From Natronosalvus halobius (GTDB taxonomy: Archaea; Halobacteriota; Halobacteria; Halobacteriales; Natrialbaceae): DNA of 64,000 nt. The notes beneath the pieces were generated by a model that was not told where the DNA came from, searched no databases, and saw nothing but the letters and a program-made list of their open reading frames with translations. The first letter of the stretch is position 1, and every line of letters starts with the position of its first letter. This document shows positions 33,390 through 42,445 of this stretch, piece by piece. The stretch covers positions 62,001-126,000 of the forward strand of contig NZ_CP099997.1 of NCBI RefSeq assembly GCF_024138145.1, in the 5' to 3' direction. The position numbers were made by a program, and so were the translations under genes.

Positions 33390-33962
33390 CTACTCGCGCT
33401 CGAGCGATCGCTCCCGTTCGCCCGGTTCCGACCCCTCCTCTGTCGATTCGTCGCGTTCGCGCCCCCAGACCTCGGCGTCCTCGAGTGTCTCGACCTCGAG
33501 CAAGCGCTCGAGTTTGTGTTCGAACTGCGCGTCGGTCAACTCGCCGGCGGCGTACCTGGTTCGGAGCATCGCGAGCGCGTTGGCCCGGTCTTCTGACGAC
33601 GGGGCTCGAGATCCGGGTAGTCGTTGGTTGGGTTCGTGTGTGGCGGTTGTGCCAGATGTGCCAGATGTGCCAGATGTGCCAGTTGTGCCAGTTTCGTCCG
33701 TTTCGCCGGGGACGTTCGGCCAGCCCGCATCGTCAGCTTCGACAGCTTCGTCCACTTCGTCCAATCCGTCTGCTTCGCCCCCATCGTCGTCGAACAGCAT
33801 CGACACCGCGGGAACGATCCCAACGTACCCGACGATGAGCACGGCGAGCCACAGGTCGCCGCCGATATCCCCGACCAGCAACCCGAGCCAGAGACCAGTG
33901 ACGAGCGTCGACGCGATTCCGGTCGCGTTCGCTCGAAATCGCCCCCACAGATCCTCGTCCAT
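33390..33962 (-). CDS. SHOCT-domain membrane protein
   Basis: A 190-residue protein from ATG 33962 (MDEDLWGRFRAN). Two helices lie at about 17-35 and 38-58 (LVTGLWLGLLVGDIGGDLW and LAVLIVGYVGIVPAVSML). A Gly-Thr-Ser linker follows (GTTGTSGTSGTSGTTAT). The SHOCT domain is at about 130-160 with ALAMLRTRYAAGELTDAQFEHKLERLLEVETLEDAE. SHOCT is a short oligomerisation or substrate-tethering domain found at the ends of haloarchaeal membrane proteins. The linker is encoded by GTGCCAGAT-type repeats near 33650-33690. Convergent with mrpG, 30 bp apart. Confidence 0.9.
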   Translation of the reverse strand: MDEDLWGRFRANATGIASTLVTGLWLGLLVGDIGGDLWLAVLIVGYVGIVPAVSMLFDDDGGEADGLDEVDEAVEADDAGWPNVPGETDETGTTGTSGTSGTSGTTATHEPNQRLPGSRAPSSEDRANALAMLRTRYAAGELTDAQFEHKLERLLEVETLEDAEVWGRERDESTEEGSEPGERERSLERE

Positions 33963-34084
33963 GTACACGCCTGCGTCCTCGCTGTAAAAAGCCGTTTCTC
34001 TCGATGGGGGTTCGTGTCCGTACGATTCGGTGAACTCTACTGGTTAGCCCCTCCTCGCTGGACCTACACTGCTTTATCTCGCAC

Positions 34085-36526
34085 CTAACCAGTAGTGTCC
34101 GGTACTGGAATCGACAACGAAAATGTCGCTCCCTCACCCAACGCCGAATCGACCCAGATGTCGCCGCCGTGGCGTTCGACGATTCGCTTACATAGTGCGA
34201 GTCCGATACCCGTACCGGCGTATTCTTCCTGCGTGTGGAGTCGCTGGAATACCTCGAAAATTCGATCCTGGTCTTCCGGATCGATGCCGATCCCCTCGTC
34301 ACAGACCGACACGACCCACTCGTCACCGTCTCGTGTGGCCGAGACGTGAACGCGTGGCGGTTCGTCACCGCTGTATTCGATAGCGTTATCGAGCAAATTC
34401 TGGAATAACTGGTGAAGCTGGCTCGCATCACCCTCGACCTCCGGGAGATCGGCAATCGTGACGTCGGCGTCGTGTTCTTCGATCTGAAACTGGAGATCGG
34501 CCAACACGTCCTCGAGAATTCCATCCAGTTCCACCGGTTCGAACGCATCGCCCTCCGTCTGGATACGGGAGTACTCCAGTAAGTCCTGGATCATCGACCG
34601 CATCCGGTCAGCACCATCCACCGCGAACTCGATGAATTCCTCACCGTCCTCGTCGAGCTCGTCGGCATATCGATTCTCGATCAACTGGAGATAACTCGAG
34701 ACCATCCGTAACGGCTCCTGGAGGTCGTGAGAAACCGCGTACGCGAACTGCTCGAGGCGCTCGTTCGACTCCTGAAGTTTGCGATCGTACGTCTTTCGTT
34801 CAGTAATGTCACGAGCCACACCGACCACCCTAGTCGAACCGTCATCATCCTGTACGGGGTATCCAGGCGCTTCGATCCACCGTACGTTTCCGTTTCGAAT
34901 AATTCGAATCTCCTCGTGCTTTGGCTCACCTGTTTCGAGAGCCTTCTCGATACCCTGTTGTGCTCGTTGTCGATCGTCCGGGTGAATTACGTCGACGAAC
35001 TCCTCCCACGTTTCGACTGTCGTCCCATAGAGTGATTCTGCGGAGGGATAGAACGACGCTTCGTCGTCATCGACGTCCCAGTCCCAGACGACCGAATCGG
35101 TAGCATTGAGAGCGAACTCCATCCGGTCTCGGATGCGCTGGAGTTCCCACTCTCGTTCTTTTCGCTCGGTGATGTCCTGGACTGCGCCACGGAGCAAGAC
35201 GACTTCTCCGTCATCGACGTCGGGGTCGCCCTTGACGTGAAGCCAGCGTACCTCGCCATCGGGTGTTCTGAACCGAACCTCCACGTCGAACGACTCGCCG
35301 GAGTCGAGAGCTTCCTCGACGGCGTGCTCGATTATCGATCGATCCTCCTCGTGGTAGACGTCGAGGGCTTCGTCCAGCGGTGGTTCGTCGCCATCAGGTA
35401 TCGCCAGAATCTCGAAGAGGTGGTCGGTCCAGAACACCTCTCGAGTGTCGGTGTCGATCTCCCAGCCGCCGACGTCCGCGATGCGTTCGGCCTTCTCCAG
35501 GAGTTCGCGCGTCAGTTCGAGTTCTCTTTCGCGCTCCTTCCGCTCAGTGATATCCCGGAAGTACACGGAGAGACCGGACTCAGAGGGGTATACGCGGACC
35601 ATCGCCCAGATTCCCAGTGGGTCGGAGTACCGCTCGAAGCTCATCGGTTCCTGGGTGACCATCGTCGTCTCGAACTTCTCGAAGAGCGAGTCGGATTCGT
35701 CGACGTCGAGCACCTCCCAGGGTTTTCGCCCGAGAAGTTCTCGTTCCGACGTAGCGAAAAACGCCTCGGCGCGCTCGTTTACGTACTCGAACTGGAACTC
35801 GTCGTCGAGCGCGTAGAACGCGTCGTCAATTCGCTCGAAGACGTCGTCGAGTTCCCGCTTGAAGTCGTCTCGCTGCTGTTCGAGCCGTTCAGCTTGCTCT
35901 TCTAGCTGCTGTTCGTACTCGCGACGCTCGGTCATGTCACGCGTGACCTTGGTAAATCCTCGAAGGGTGCCCTCGCTGTCGCGAATGGCAGTGATCGTGA
36001 CGTTTGCCCAGAACCTCGAGCCGTCCTTGCGGACCCGCCACCCCTCGTCCTCGACACGACCCGCTGTCGCTGCAGTTTCGAGATTTCGATCGGGAACCTC
36101 GTCGGCGATATCGTCCTCGGTATAGAACGTCGAGAAGTGTTCGCCAGTGATCTCCGCTTCGGAATACCCCTTGATCTGCTCGGCTCCCTCGTTCCAGGTG
36201 ACGACCGACCCCTCGGGATCGAGCATGAAAATCGCGTAATCTTTGACCGCACTCACGAGGGCGCTGAACTGCGCTTCGTCCTGGTGTGGGTCGTTAGCGT
36301 TTTCCTCAGCCTTCCACCAGATCCGACTCGAGTCGCCTCCCTGTTTGGTCTGAATTTCGCCCCGCTCAGCGAGGGCCTCCAGACAGTGACGGACGGTTTG
36401 AGGGGGCCACTCGAGCGACTCGGCGACTTCCTCGGTGAACACTGGCGTCGATGGCTGATCGGTTCGACTGAAGAACTCCTGGACGTCCGCTATCGTACGT
36501 TCCGGTGGTGGTCCAGGCGAAACCAT
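34085..36526 (-). CDS. Multi-PAS sensor histidine kinase with N-terminal winged helix
   Basis: An 813-residue cytosolic kinase without membrane helices. Residues 1-70 are a winged-helix-like domain (FTEEVAESLEWPPQTVRHCLEALAERGEIQTK). Four PAS domains follow at about 80-200, 225-335, 345-470 and 475-590, each ending in a D-[IM]-T-E-R-[KR] linker, one after a coiled coil. HisKA is at 600-670 with phospho-acceptor His in FAYAVSHDLQEPLRMVSSY. HATPase_c is at 700-810 with FQNLLDNAIEYS (N box), CDEGIGI and GTGIGLALCKRIVE. No receiver is fused and no response regulator is adjacent. A minus-strand CTTTTAGG at 36549-36556 lies 23-30 bp upstream of the ATG. Confidence 0.95.
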   Translation of the reverse strand: MVSPGPPPERTIADVQEFFSRTDQPSTPVFTEEVAESLEWPPQTVRHCLEALAERGEIQTKQGGDSSRIWWKAEENANDPHQDEAQFSALVSAVKDYAIFMLDPEGSVVTWNEGAEQIKGYSEAEITGEHFSTFYTEDDIADEVPDRNLETAATAGRVEDEGWRVRKDGSRFWANVTITAIRDSEGTLRGFTKVTRDMTERREYEQQLEEQAERLEQQRDDFKRELDDVFERIDDAFYALDDEFQFEYVNERAEAFFATSERELLGRKPWEVLDVDESDSLFEKFETTMVTQEPMSFERYSDPLGIWAMVRVYPSESGLSVYFRDITERKERERELELTRELLEKAERIADVGGWEIDTDTREVFWTDHLFEILAIPDGDEPPLDEALDVYHEEDRSIIEHAVEEALDSGESFDVEVRFRTPDGEVRWLHVKGDPDVDDGEVVLLRGAVQDITERKEREWELQRIRDRMEFALNATDSVVWDWDVDDDEASFYPSAESLYGTTVETWEEFVDVIHPDDRQRAQQGIEKALETGEPKHEEIRIIRNGNVRWIEAPGYPVQDDDGSTRVVGVARDITERKTYDRKLQESNERLEQFAYAVSHDLQEPLRMVSSYLQLIENRYADELDEDGEEFIEFAVDGADRMRSMIQDLLEYSRIQTEGDAFEPVELDGILEDVLADLQFQIEEHDADVTIADLPEVEGDASQLHQLFQNLLDNAIEYSGDEPPRVHVSATRDGDEWVVSVCDEGIGIDPEDQDRIFEVFQRLHTQEEYAGTGIGLALCKRIVERHGGDIWVDSALGEGATFSLSIPVPDTTG

Positions 36527-36875
36527 TGCTTCCGGATATCGCCGTGACCCTAAAAGTTTGCTGTTCTAGGTGTCGTTTCTGACAGATCACCCCTCTATAC
36601 GGACACCACGTAGACTGTTTTTTCGATTCGACGGCTACGTCTTCGTCTAATTGAATCTCCAATCGTCAGTTCGTATCAACGTGTTTTTGACTCTAGTCTT
36701 CCCCCGTCGCTGGGCCAGAGCGAAGCTATTGCTCGATTCAGATTCCGGTTTTGGAAGAGGGTTGGCGTTCGTTAGACGTGGCCCTGAACCCGACCTGAAT
36801 TTCACCGAGTCAAGAATCTACACCCCCTTTTCGTATTCAGTACCGCTCGAGCCGGACGAGACGAGAAAAACCGAC
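36527..36875. other. 349-bp intergenic region, AT-richer, no gene seen
   Basis: Between the histidine kinase start and the RecJ-like gene stop, both minus strand. It is clearly lower in GC than its neighbours, with T-runs (GTTTTTTCG, GTGTTTTTG). The kinase promoter is at its left end. I find no reading frame with haloarchaeal codon bias, no tRNA and no repeat. Confidence 0.6.
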
Positions 36876-39077
36876 TTACGCGAGCGACTCGCCGAGCGCC
36901 TCGAGCGCCGCTTCGCGAACGGTCTCGCGTTCGCCAGAGAGGAACTCGATGTAGCCGTCGCGCCCGCCGACGACGGTGATGCCAGCATCGGGGGCGGTGG
37001 TCTCGAGTGTCGAACCGAGTTCGCGGACGTCGACGTCGTCGTCCGAGCGTACGTAGAGTTCGTCCTCGCCGACGCCGAGGGTGACCGATTCCTCGCTCCG
37101 TCGGTGGAGTTCGTCGAGCAACAGCGTCGTCGTCGGGAAGTCGAAGCGGTGGATGAACGCTGCGGTGTCGATCACGGCGACCGAACGGCCGTCGACGTCG
37201 CGAATTTCGAGGTTCTCCCGGGCCGTTTCGAGTTCCGTCTCGAGCTTGGCCCGGAACTGGGCGGCGACGTGAGCCGCGAGATCGCCGTCGCCGGCGCCGT
37301 CGAACAGCAAGTCGGCGACGAGTTCGCGCTTGTCCTTGTAGGACTGGTAGTACGCCTCGAGGGCGACGGCCTCCCGTCGCTCGGTGCAGGCCTCGGCGTC
37401 GTAGCCGGCGTTTTCCGCCAGATCGGCGTAGGATTTCGGGACGTCGTCCCAGAAACTCACGGCGGGAAGGTGTTCCAGGTCGGCGCGCACATCGTCGTTG
37501 ACGTGGGCGGCGACGTTCGCGGCGAGTGTGGTCGTGGTGATCGCCGAGCGGTCAGCATCGGCATCGGCGTCACCGTCGGCCAGCGACGGCGAAACGGCGA
37601 CCGAAACCGAGTCGGTGACGTCGGCGTCCGCGCGACCGCCGTCGATCACGAGTCGGTCGGCGCCGTAGATGTCGAGCAGTTCGTAGCCGTCGAGCGAGTC
37701 GGTCGTCGATCCGGCGTCGACGAGCACCATCAGCGGCAACTGCTCGCCGTGGCGGTCGCGAGCCTCGAGCATCGAGGTCACGTCGCCCGTGGCGGCGTCC
37801 ATGTCGTAGACGTGGCCGTCGAGCGGTCGGCGCTCGACGTAGTGGTAGACGGCGTCGTCGCGGGTGTGTTTCTCCTCGATTAGCGGCAGGATGGCACGCT
37901 CGAGGGCGGCGCCGGCGACGTAGCCGTCGGCGGTCGCGCTGTGGCGGACGACGATGGGGCGTGCCTCGACGACCGCACGGCGGATGGCCGTCGCGGCGTC
38001 GACGATCTCGTCCTCGACCGTCTCGACGATCGGGTCGTCGACGAGCGGGGCGACGATGGTCGGGCGCGCCTGCTGGTCGATGGCGTCCTCGAGTCGCTCG
38101 GTGACGGTCTCGCGGTCCTCGTCCTCGAGCACCTCGAGGGTCTCCGTTTCGATCTGGAGGTCCCCGTAGTGACGTTCGACCTCGCCATCGAGAGTGACGA
38201 CGTCGCCAATCTCGACGGCGGGGTAGGCGCGGACGCCGGCCTCTTCGAAGGCGGCACACTCGACGGTGCCGGTCTCGTCGCTGAGTTCGAAGACCGTCGG
38301 GCCGCTGGTCTGGCGGACGCCCGTGATCTCGCCCTCGAGACGGACGACGGACCCGACTTGGTTCTCGATCGTGTCGATCGTGGCCCGGTTGAGTGGGGTC
38401 GAGGGCGTCGCATCCTCGGTTGCGGTTGCCGCGTTGGCGCTCGATCCCGAACTCGAAGTCGAGTCTGAACTTGAGTCCGAATTCGAACTCGAACTCGAAC
38501 TCGAACTCGAGGTCGAATCCGAGCCGTGACCAGCGTCGTCGTTCGAGGTCGAGGTCGATGCAGCGATAGATGCCGGTGTCGATTGCTCGTCGGCGCTCGA
38601 CGTCGTCTCGGTGGCGACGTCTGCCGACACGTCGGCAGTACCGCTCGACCGCGTATCGTTCGATTCGTCAGTGGACTCGCCACCGTCGTCGGCTCGCTCG
38701 TCCGGCAGAACGTTGCCGTCGGGGGTCTGGATGACCTTCCCGCGGAACTCGCGGTCGTCCTGGCGGATCGACCACCCGAGGTCGATGTTGCCGTTGTCTC
38801 TGACGTCCAATACTTGTACGTAGACCGGATCGCCGGGCTCGAGATCGAGACTCTCGAGGCGACGATCCAGCTCGCTTCGATGGAGCAAACCCGTGACGTG
38901 GTCTCCGATGTCGACGAAGAGACCGAAGTCAGCGTAGCCGTCGACCGAACCCCGGTAGTACCGGGAGGTGACGAGTTCCGATGCGGAGGTGCCTTCGAAT
39001 TCGAAGGCGACGTCCTCCTCGTGGAACTCGCACACGTGGTCGTCGACGGGTTTGCCACAGATGATACAGGTACCCAT
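36876..39077 (-). CDS. RecJ/DHH-superfamily-like protein with zinc, S1 and OB domains; nuclease motifs degenerate
   Basis: A 733-residue protein. A small zinc motif CIICGKPVDDHVCEFH (Cys4, Cys7, Cys16, His19) is followed by an S1 RNA-binding domain (36-110, RGSVDGYADFGLFVDIG), an acidic linker with a Ser run at about 186-213, an OB fold (240-318, VRLEGEITGVRQTSGPTVFEL), and a RecJ/DHH-like region (from about 345). There, motif I reads VVRHSATADGYVAGAAL, motif II MVLVDAGSTTD, motif III position VIDGG where DHH is expected, and the DHHA1-like end VVGGRDGYIEF. Canonical RecJ has HxDxDG and DHH. If the alignment is right the nuclease centre is impaired, as in Cdc45-type relatives. Haloarchaea carry several RecJ-like proteins; this is one. 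Confidence 0.88.
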   Translation of the reverse strand: MGTCIICGKPVDDHVCEFHEEDVAFEFEGTSASELVTSRYYRGSVDGYADFGLFVDIGDHVTGLLHRSELDRRLESLDLEPGDPVYVQVLDVRDNGNIDLGWSIRQDDREFRGKVIQTPDGNVLPDERADDGGESTDESNDTRSSGTADVSADVATETTSSADEQSTPASIAASTSTSNDDAGHGSDSTSSSSSSSSSNSDSSSDSTSSSGSSANAATATEDATPSTPLNRATIDTIENQVGSVVRLEGEITGVRQTSGPTVFELSDETGTVECAAFEEAGVRAYPAVEIGDVVTLDGEVERHYGDLQIETETLEVLEDEDRETVTERLEDAIDQQARPTIVAPLVDDPIVETVEDEIVDAATAIRRAVVEARPIVVRHSATADGYVAGAALERAILPLIEEKHTRDDAVYHYVERRPLDGHVYDMDAATGDVTSMLEARDRHGEQLPLMVLVDAGSTTDSLDGYELLDIYGADRLVIDGGRADADVTDSVSVAVSPSLADGDADADADRSAITTTTLAANVAAHVNDDVRADLEHLPAVSFWDDVPKSYADLAENAGYDAEACTERREAVALEAYYQSYKDKRELVADLLFDGAGDGDLAAHVAAQFRAKLETELETARENLEIRDVDGRSVAVIDTAAFIHRFDFPTTTLLLDELHRRSEESVTLGVGEDELYVRSDDDVDVRELGSTLETTAPDAGITVVGGRDGYIEFLSGERETVREAALEALGESLA

Positions 39078-39176
39078 CTACTTCTCACAAGCAGGTTCGT
39101 CCTAAAACGGTTGTCGAAATCCACTCGGGTCGTGATGGCGCGAATTTCTCGCCGAAATCGATAGCCGTGGGCGTGA

Positions 39177-39443
39177 TCACTCCTCGAAGACCGGCGATTC
39201 CGCCTCGAGTGCCTCGAGGTCGTCTGCGATCGCGCGAGCGTCCTCGGGGAAGAGCGCGGCCTGGAGTTCGTTCCCGTCGTCGTCCTGGAAGACGAGTTTG
39301 ACACGCTTGTCACCAAACTCGCGGGCCTCCGCGCTGGAGACGTCGAACAGTTTCGCGGTTGCGGACTTGTTCGTCGGGCCGACGTTCTTCAACGAGCCAT
39401 CCTTAAGTTCGATCATGAAGTCCTCGAGCGAGAGGGTGAGCAT
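39177..39443 (-). CDS. Small haloarchaeal protein of unknown function
   Basis: An 88-residue acidic protein from ATG 39443 (MLTLSLEDFMIELKDG). The frame extends upstream but that part is not protein-like. The composition is alpha/beta: VKLVFQDDDGNELQAALFP forms two strands and ARAIADDLEALEAESPVF a C-terminal helix. The layout (short strand pair, then helix) resembles small haloarchaeal conserved hypotheticals, but I do not recognise a named family. It is 99 bp downstream of the RecJ-like start, read in the same direction. Confidence 0.75.
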   Translation of the reverse strand: MLTLSLEDFMIELKDGSLKNVGPTNKSATAKLFDVSSAEAREFGDKRVKLVFQDDDGNELQAALFPEDARAIADDLEALEAESPVFEE

Positions 39444-39776
39444 ACGCTGTACCCTCGTGGCGACCGCTGTAAAGATTGATGATTGACGGTGTGGTACTCG
39501 TCTGACCCACGTCCGGGCTCGTTCCTCCGTCGACTGATCAGTCGCGTCGATAAAAGACACGGTATTGCCGTGTTTCGATACCGATTCGCGCGAACCGGCA
39601 GTCCCCATCTCCCTGATCGCTTTGACCGCGTGGTGTGTCAGCAGTGCGGTCACCGACTATCGAGCACATCGCCACATAAACATTGGTGATCGTACGCATC
39701 CGCGGTCGATGGGCGGAACCAGCCGGCAGCGCTCGCGCCCACCTTTATGCCGACAACGCGAGTAGGTCGACCCGCA
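39444..39776. other. 333-bp divergent intergenic region with one hairpin
   Basis: Between the minus-strand small protein and the plus-strand metallo-hydrolase. It holds an ACACGG-N5-CCGTGT inverted repeat at 39557-39573 and a CTTTATG near 39743-39749 (about 30 bp before ATG 39777) that is the likely TATA element of the hydrolase gene. Several 60-70 codon frames exist but none is protein-like. Confidence 0.6.
39557..39573. promoter_or_regulatory. Inverted repeat ACACGG-N5-CCGTGT
   Basis: A perfect 6-bp inverted repeat, 114 bp upstream of the minus-strand gene and 204 bp upstream of the plus-strand gene. It is preceded by TAAAAG and followed by TTTCG. It could be an operator or the hairpin of a small RNA. 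Confidence 0.4.
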
Positions 39777-40499
39777 ATGGAGCTCACCTGGCACGGCCAC
39801 TCGACGTGGCACGTCACTGTCGGCAGTACCGACCTGCTGATCGACCCGTTCTTCGACAACCCGAAGACGGACATCGAGGCCGACGACCTCGAGACACCGG
39901 ACTACGTGTTACTCACGCACGGTCACGCCGATCACATCGCCGACGCCGGCGCCTTTTCGGAGGCGACGCTCGTGGCGACTCCGGAACTCGTCTCCTACTG
40001 CCAGGACGAGTTCGGCTTCGAGGATGCTGTCGGCGGCATGGGCATGAACATCGGCGGCACCGTCGAGTGCGGCGACGCCTTCGTCACGATGCATCGCGCC
40101 GACCACACCAACGGCATCATGACCGAGTACGACGTCGACGCCGGGATGCCCACCGGATTCGTCATTTCGGACACGAAGCCGACCCAGGTCGAAGACGAGG
40201 AGTCGACGACGTTCTACCACGCCGGCGACACCGGCCTCATGACCGAGATGCGGGAGGTCATCGGCCCGTACCTCGAGCCCGACGCTGCGGCGCTGCCCAT
40301 CGGTGACCACTTCACGATGGGGCCGTGGCAGGCCGCCATCGCGGCCGACTGGCTCGATGTCGATTACGCCCTCCCAATGCACTACGATACGTTCCCGCCG
40401 ATCGAGCAGGACCCCGACGACTTCGCTCGTGAGGTGAAAGCGGCGGGGAGCAGTGCGGAGGTCGTCGCTCTCGAGGGCGACGAGACGTTCGACCTCTGA
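39777..40499 (+). CDS. Metallo-beta-lactamase fold metal-dependent hydrolase (UlaG/YtnP-like)
   Basis: A 240-residue protein: [13 protein letters not shown] is the N-terminal strand of the UPF0173 type, [15 protein letters not shown] the HxHxDH metal motif, [13 protein letters not shown] the next His, [12 protein letters not shown] the Asp, and [12 protein letters not shown] the final His. The family includes UlaG-like lactonases and UPF0173 proteins; substrate unknown. The start is the ATG at 39777, giving a protein that begins exactly at the fold. Confidence 0.92.
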   Translation: MELTWHGHSTWHVTVGSTDLLIDPFFDNPKTDIEADDLETPDYVLLTHGHADHIADAGAFSEATLVATPELVSYCQDEFGFEDAVGGMGMNIGGTVECGDAFVTMHRADHTNGIMTEYDVDAGMPTGFVISDTKPTQVEDEESTTFYHAGDTGLMTEMREVIGPYLEPDAAALPIGDHFTMGPWQAAIAADWLDVDYALPMHYDTFPPIEQDPDDFAREVKAAGSSAEVVALEGDETFDL

Positions 40500-40585
40500 G
40501 CCGACCGATCGTACCTCGAAGCGGACTCCGACCCTCGATCGAGAAAACAACGTTTACCCCGGGCGAGCACGTTCGTCGATGTGCA

Positions 40586-40981
40586 ATGACGAAAGAAGTC
40601 ACCACCATCTCCGAGGAGGGATTCGCCGCGACGAACGAGGTCCGCGACTTCAGCGTCGACATCGACGCTACCGGCGAGGGGGCCCCAGACACGCTCGAGA
40701 GCCTGCTCGCGGCCTACGGCTCCTGTTACGTCCCCGCCCTGCGCGTCGGCGGTCAGCAGCGCGGCGTCGAGGAACTGGGGAAAATCGAGATCGACGTCTC
40801 CGGTGACCTGAACGACGACGACAAACTCGAGTCGACGGCCTTCGACATCCGCGTCGAGGCGGACGTCGACGACGAGACGGGCCAGAAGATTCTCGACCGC
40901 GCGTTCGAACTCTGCAAGGTTCACGACGCGCTGAAGGACAGTCTCCACGCCGACGCATCGTTCGAGGGCGACGCGTTCTAA
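40586..40981 (+). CDS. OsmC family protein
   Basis: A 131-residue OsmC/Ohr-fold protein. The two active cysteines are in AAYGSCYVPAL and AFELCKVHDALKDSL, the paired positions that reduce organic hydroperoxides in Ohr/OsmC. The central helix of the fold is preceded by GAPDTLESLL. Roles in peroxide or osmotic stress are known for the family. The gene lies 86 bp after the hydrolase, with an AT-rich ACGTTTACC about 30 bp upstream. Confidence 0.93.
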   Translation: MTKEVTTISEEGFAATNEVRDFSVDIDATGEGAPDTLESLLAAYGSCYVPALRVGGQQRGVEELGKIEIDVSGDLNDDDKLESTAFDIRVEADVDDETGQKILDRAFELCKVHDALKDSLHADASFEGDAF

Positions 40982-41175
40982 TCGCGACGACTACTGTTCG
41001 TCGGTTTCGCGGCCCACCGACGCTGTTTTTCACCGTCCAGGAACGGATCGTCGTCCTACCCTCGATAGTCAGTTGACAGCTATCGAGAACGCGTACTCGA
41101 ACCGCTCGGAACAGCGTCGACACCGGACCGCGGCCGACCGCAGGTCACTTACCCCATCGGCGTTCATCACGGAGT

Positions 41176-42243
41176 ATGCAGATCAAGAGTCGCGAGCCCC
41201 TCGAGGGCGGGCGCGAGCGGGTGACGGTCGTCCCCGAGAGCGTCGACGACCTCTGGCACCTCCAGTACGTCCTCGAGCCGGGCGACCGCGTCGCCGGCGA
41301 CACCACCCGGCGCATCCAGCGGGACGACGAGCAGATGCGCGATACGGGTGGCGAGCGCGAACACATGTGGGTCGCCATCGCCATCGACGACGTCGAGTTC
41401 CACAAGTTCGCCAACCGCCTCCGGGTCGGCGGCGAGATCGTCGCCTGCTCCCGGGAGGACCAGCTGGGCTTTCACCACACGCTGAACGTCGAGGCCCGCG
41501 ACGAACTCTCGATCGACAAGCGGTTCAAGCCCGACCAGAACGAGCGACTCGAGGAGGCCGCCGAGGCCACGGAGAACCCCGACGTCGCCATCGCGACCGT
41601 CGAGGAGGGCGAGGCCCACGTCCACACAGTCGCCCAGTACGGGACCGAGGAACGGGCGTCGATCACCGGTCCGACCGGGAAGGGCGAGTACGCCCGCGAC
41701 CGCTCGGAACTGTTCGCCGAACTCGGGACCATCCTCTCACGGCTCGAGGTCGACGCGATCATCCTCGCGGGGCCCGGCTTCACGAAACAGGACGCGCTGA
41801 AGCACCTCGAGCGCAATCACCCCGAGGTTGCCGAACAAATAACGATGGTCGACACTGCGGGCGTCGGCGACCGCGGCGTCCACGAGGTGCTCAAACGCGG
41901 CGCCGTGGCGGACGTCCAGGAGGAGACCCGGATCGAGTCGGAGGCGGCCTACATCGACGAACTCACGAAGCGAATTGCCGAGGGAGCGAAAGCAGCCTAC
42001 GGTCCCGAGGCGGTCGCCCAGGCCGCCGAGTACGGCGCCATCGAGCGACTGCTCGTCCTGGACGAGAAGCTCCGCAAGGAACGTGGTCCTGAGGGCGACT
42101 GGTCGGTAAACGTCGACGACGTCGTCCGGACGGCCGAGCAGAAAGGCGGCGACGTGACGGTCTTCTCGAGCGAGTTCCCGCCGGGCGAACAGCTCTCGAA
42201 CCTCGGTGGCATCGCGGCGTTGTTGCGGTATCGCCTCGAATGA
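41176..42243 (+). CDS. pelA: mRNA surveillance protein pelota (aPelota/Dom34)
   Basis: A 355-residue protein. The N-terminal Sm-like domain ([39 protein letters not shown]-like loop) is followed by the central eRF1-like domain ([33 protein letters not shown]) and the C-terminal eRF1 domain ([43 protein letters not shown]). It lacks the GGQ motif, as expected for pelota. It binds stalled ribosomes with aEF1A and ABCE1 to rescue them. Confidence 0.96.
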   Translation: MQIKSREPLEGGRERVTVVPESVDDLWHLQYVLEPGDRVAGDTTRRIQRDDEQMRDTGGEREHMWVAIAIDDVEFHKFANRLRVGGEIVACSREDQLGFHHTLNVEARDELSIDKRFKPDQNERLEEAAEATENPDVAIATVEEGEAHVHTVAQYGTEERASITGPTGKGEYARDRSELFAELGTILSRLEVDAIILAGPGFTKQDALKHLERNHPEVAEQITMVDTAGVGDRGVHEVLKRGAVADVQEETRIESEAAYIDELTKRIAEGAKAAYGPEAVAQAAEYGAIERLLVLDEKLRKERGPEGDWSVNVDDVVRTAEQKGGDVTVFSSEFPPGEQLSNLGGIAALLRYRLE

Positions 42244-42266
42244 GTGGCCTGCGGTACCCATCAATC

Positions 42267-42336
42267 GGATGAGGAAGGATGTGGATGAGGAAGGATGTGG
42301 ATGTGGATGTGGATGTGGAGGAGGGGGAGGGTATCC
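42267..42336. repeat. Simple GGATGT/GGATGA repeat
   Basis: Repeats of GGATGAGGAAGGATGTG and then GGATGT hexamers fill the start of the gap after pelA, ending in a G-rich run. Non-coding on either strand. Confidence 0.75.
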
Positions 42337-42445
42337 ATGACGTCGCTCGAGTACGCCTGACGAGCTAGCTCGAGGCGGTTGACAGCACGGACGGCGGCAT
42401 CCAGGGCCAGAACGTTCATGACCTCGAGTGCGCCTGTCTCACAGT

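Noticed and set aside
39447-39653. An N-terminal extension of the 88-residue protein
   Set aside because: The extension lacks haloarchaeal acidic composition. The ATG at 39443 begins a normal-looking product.
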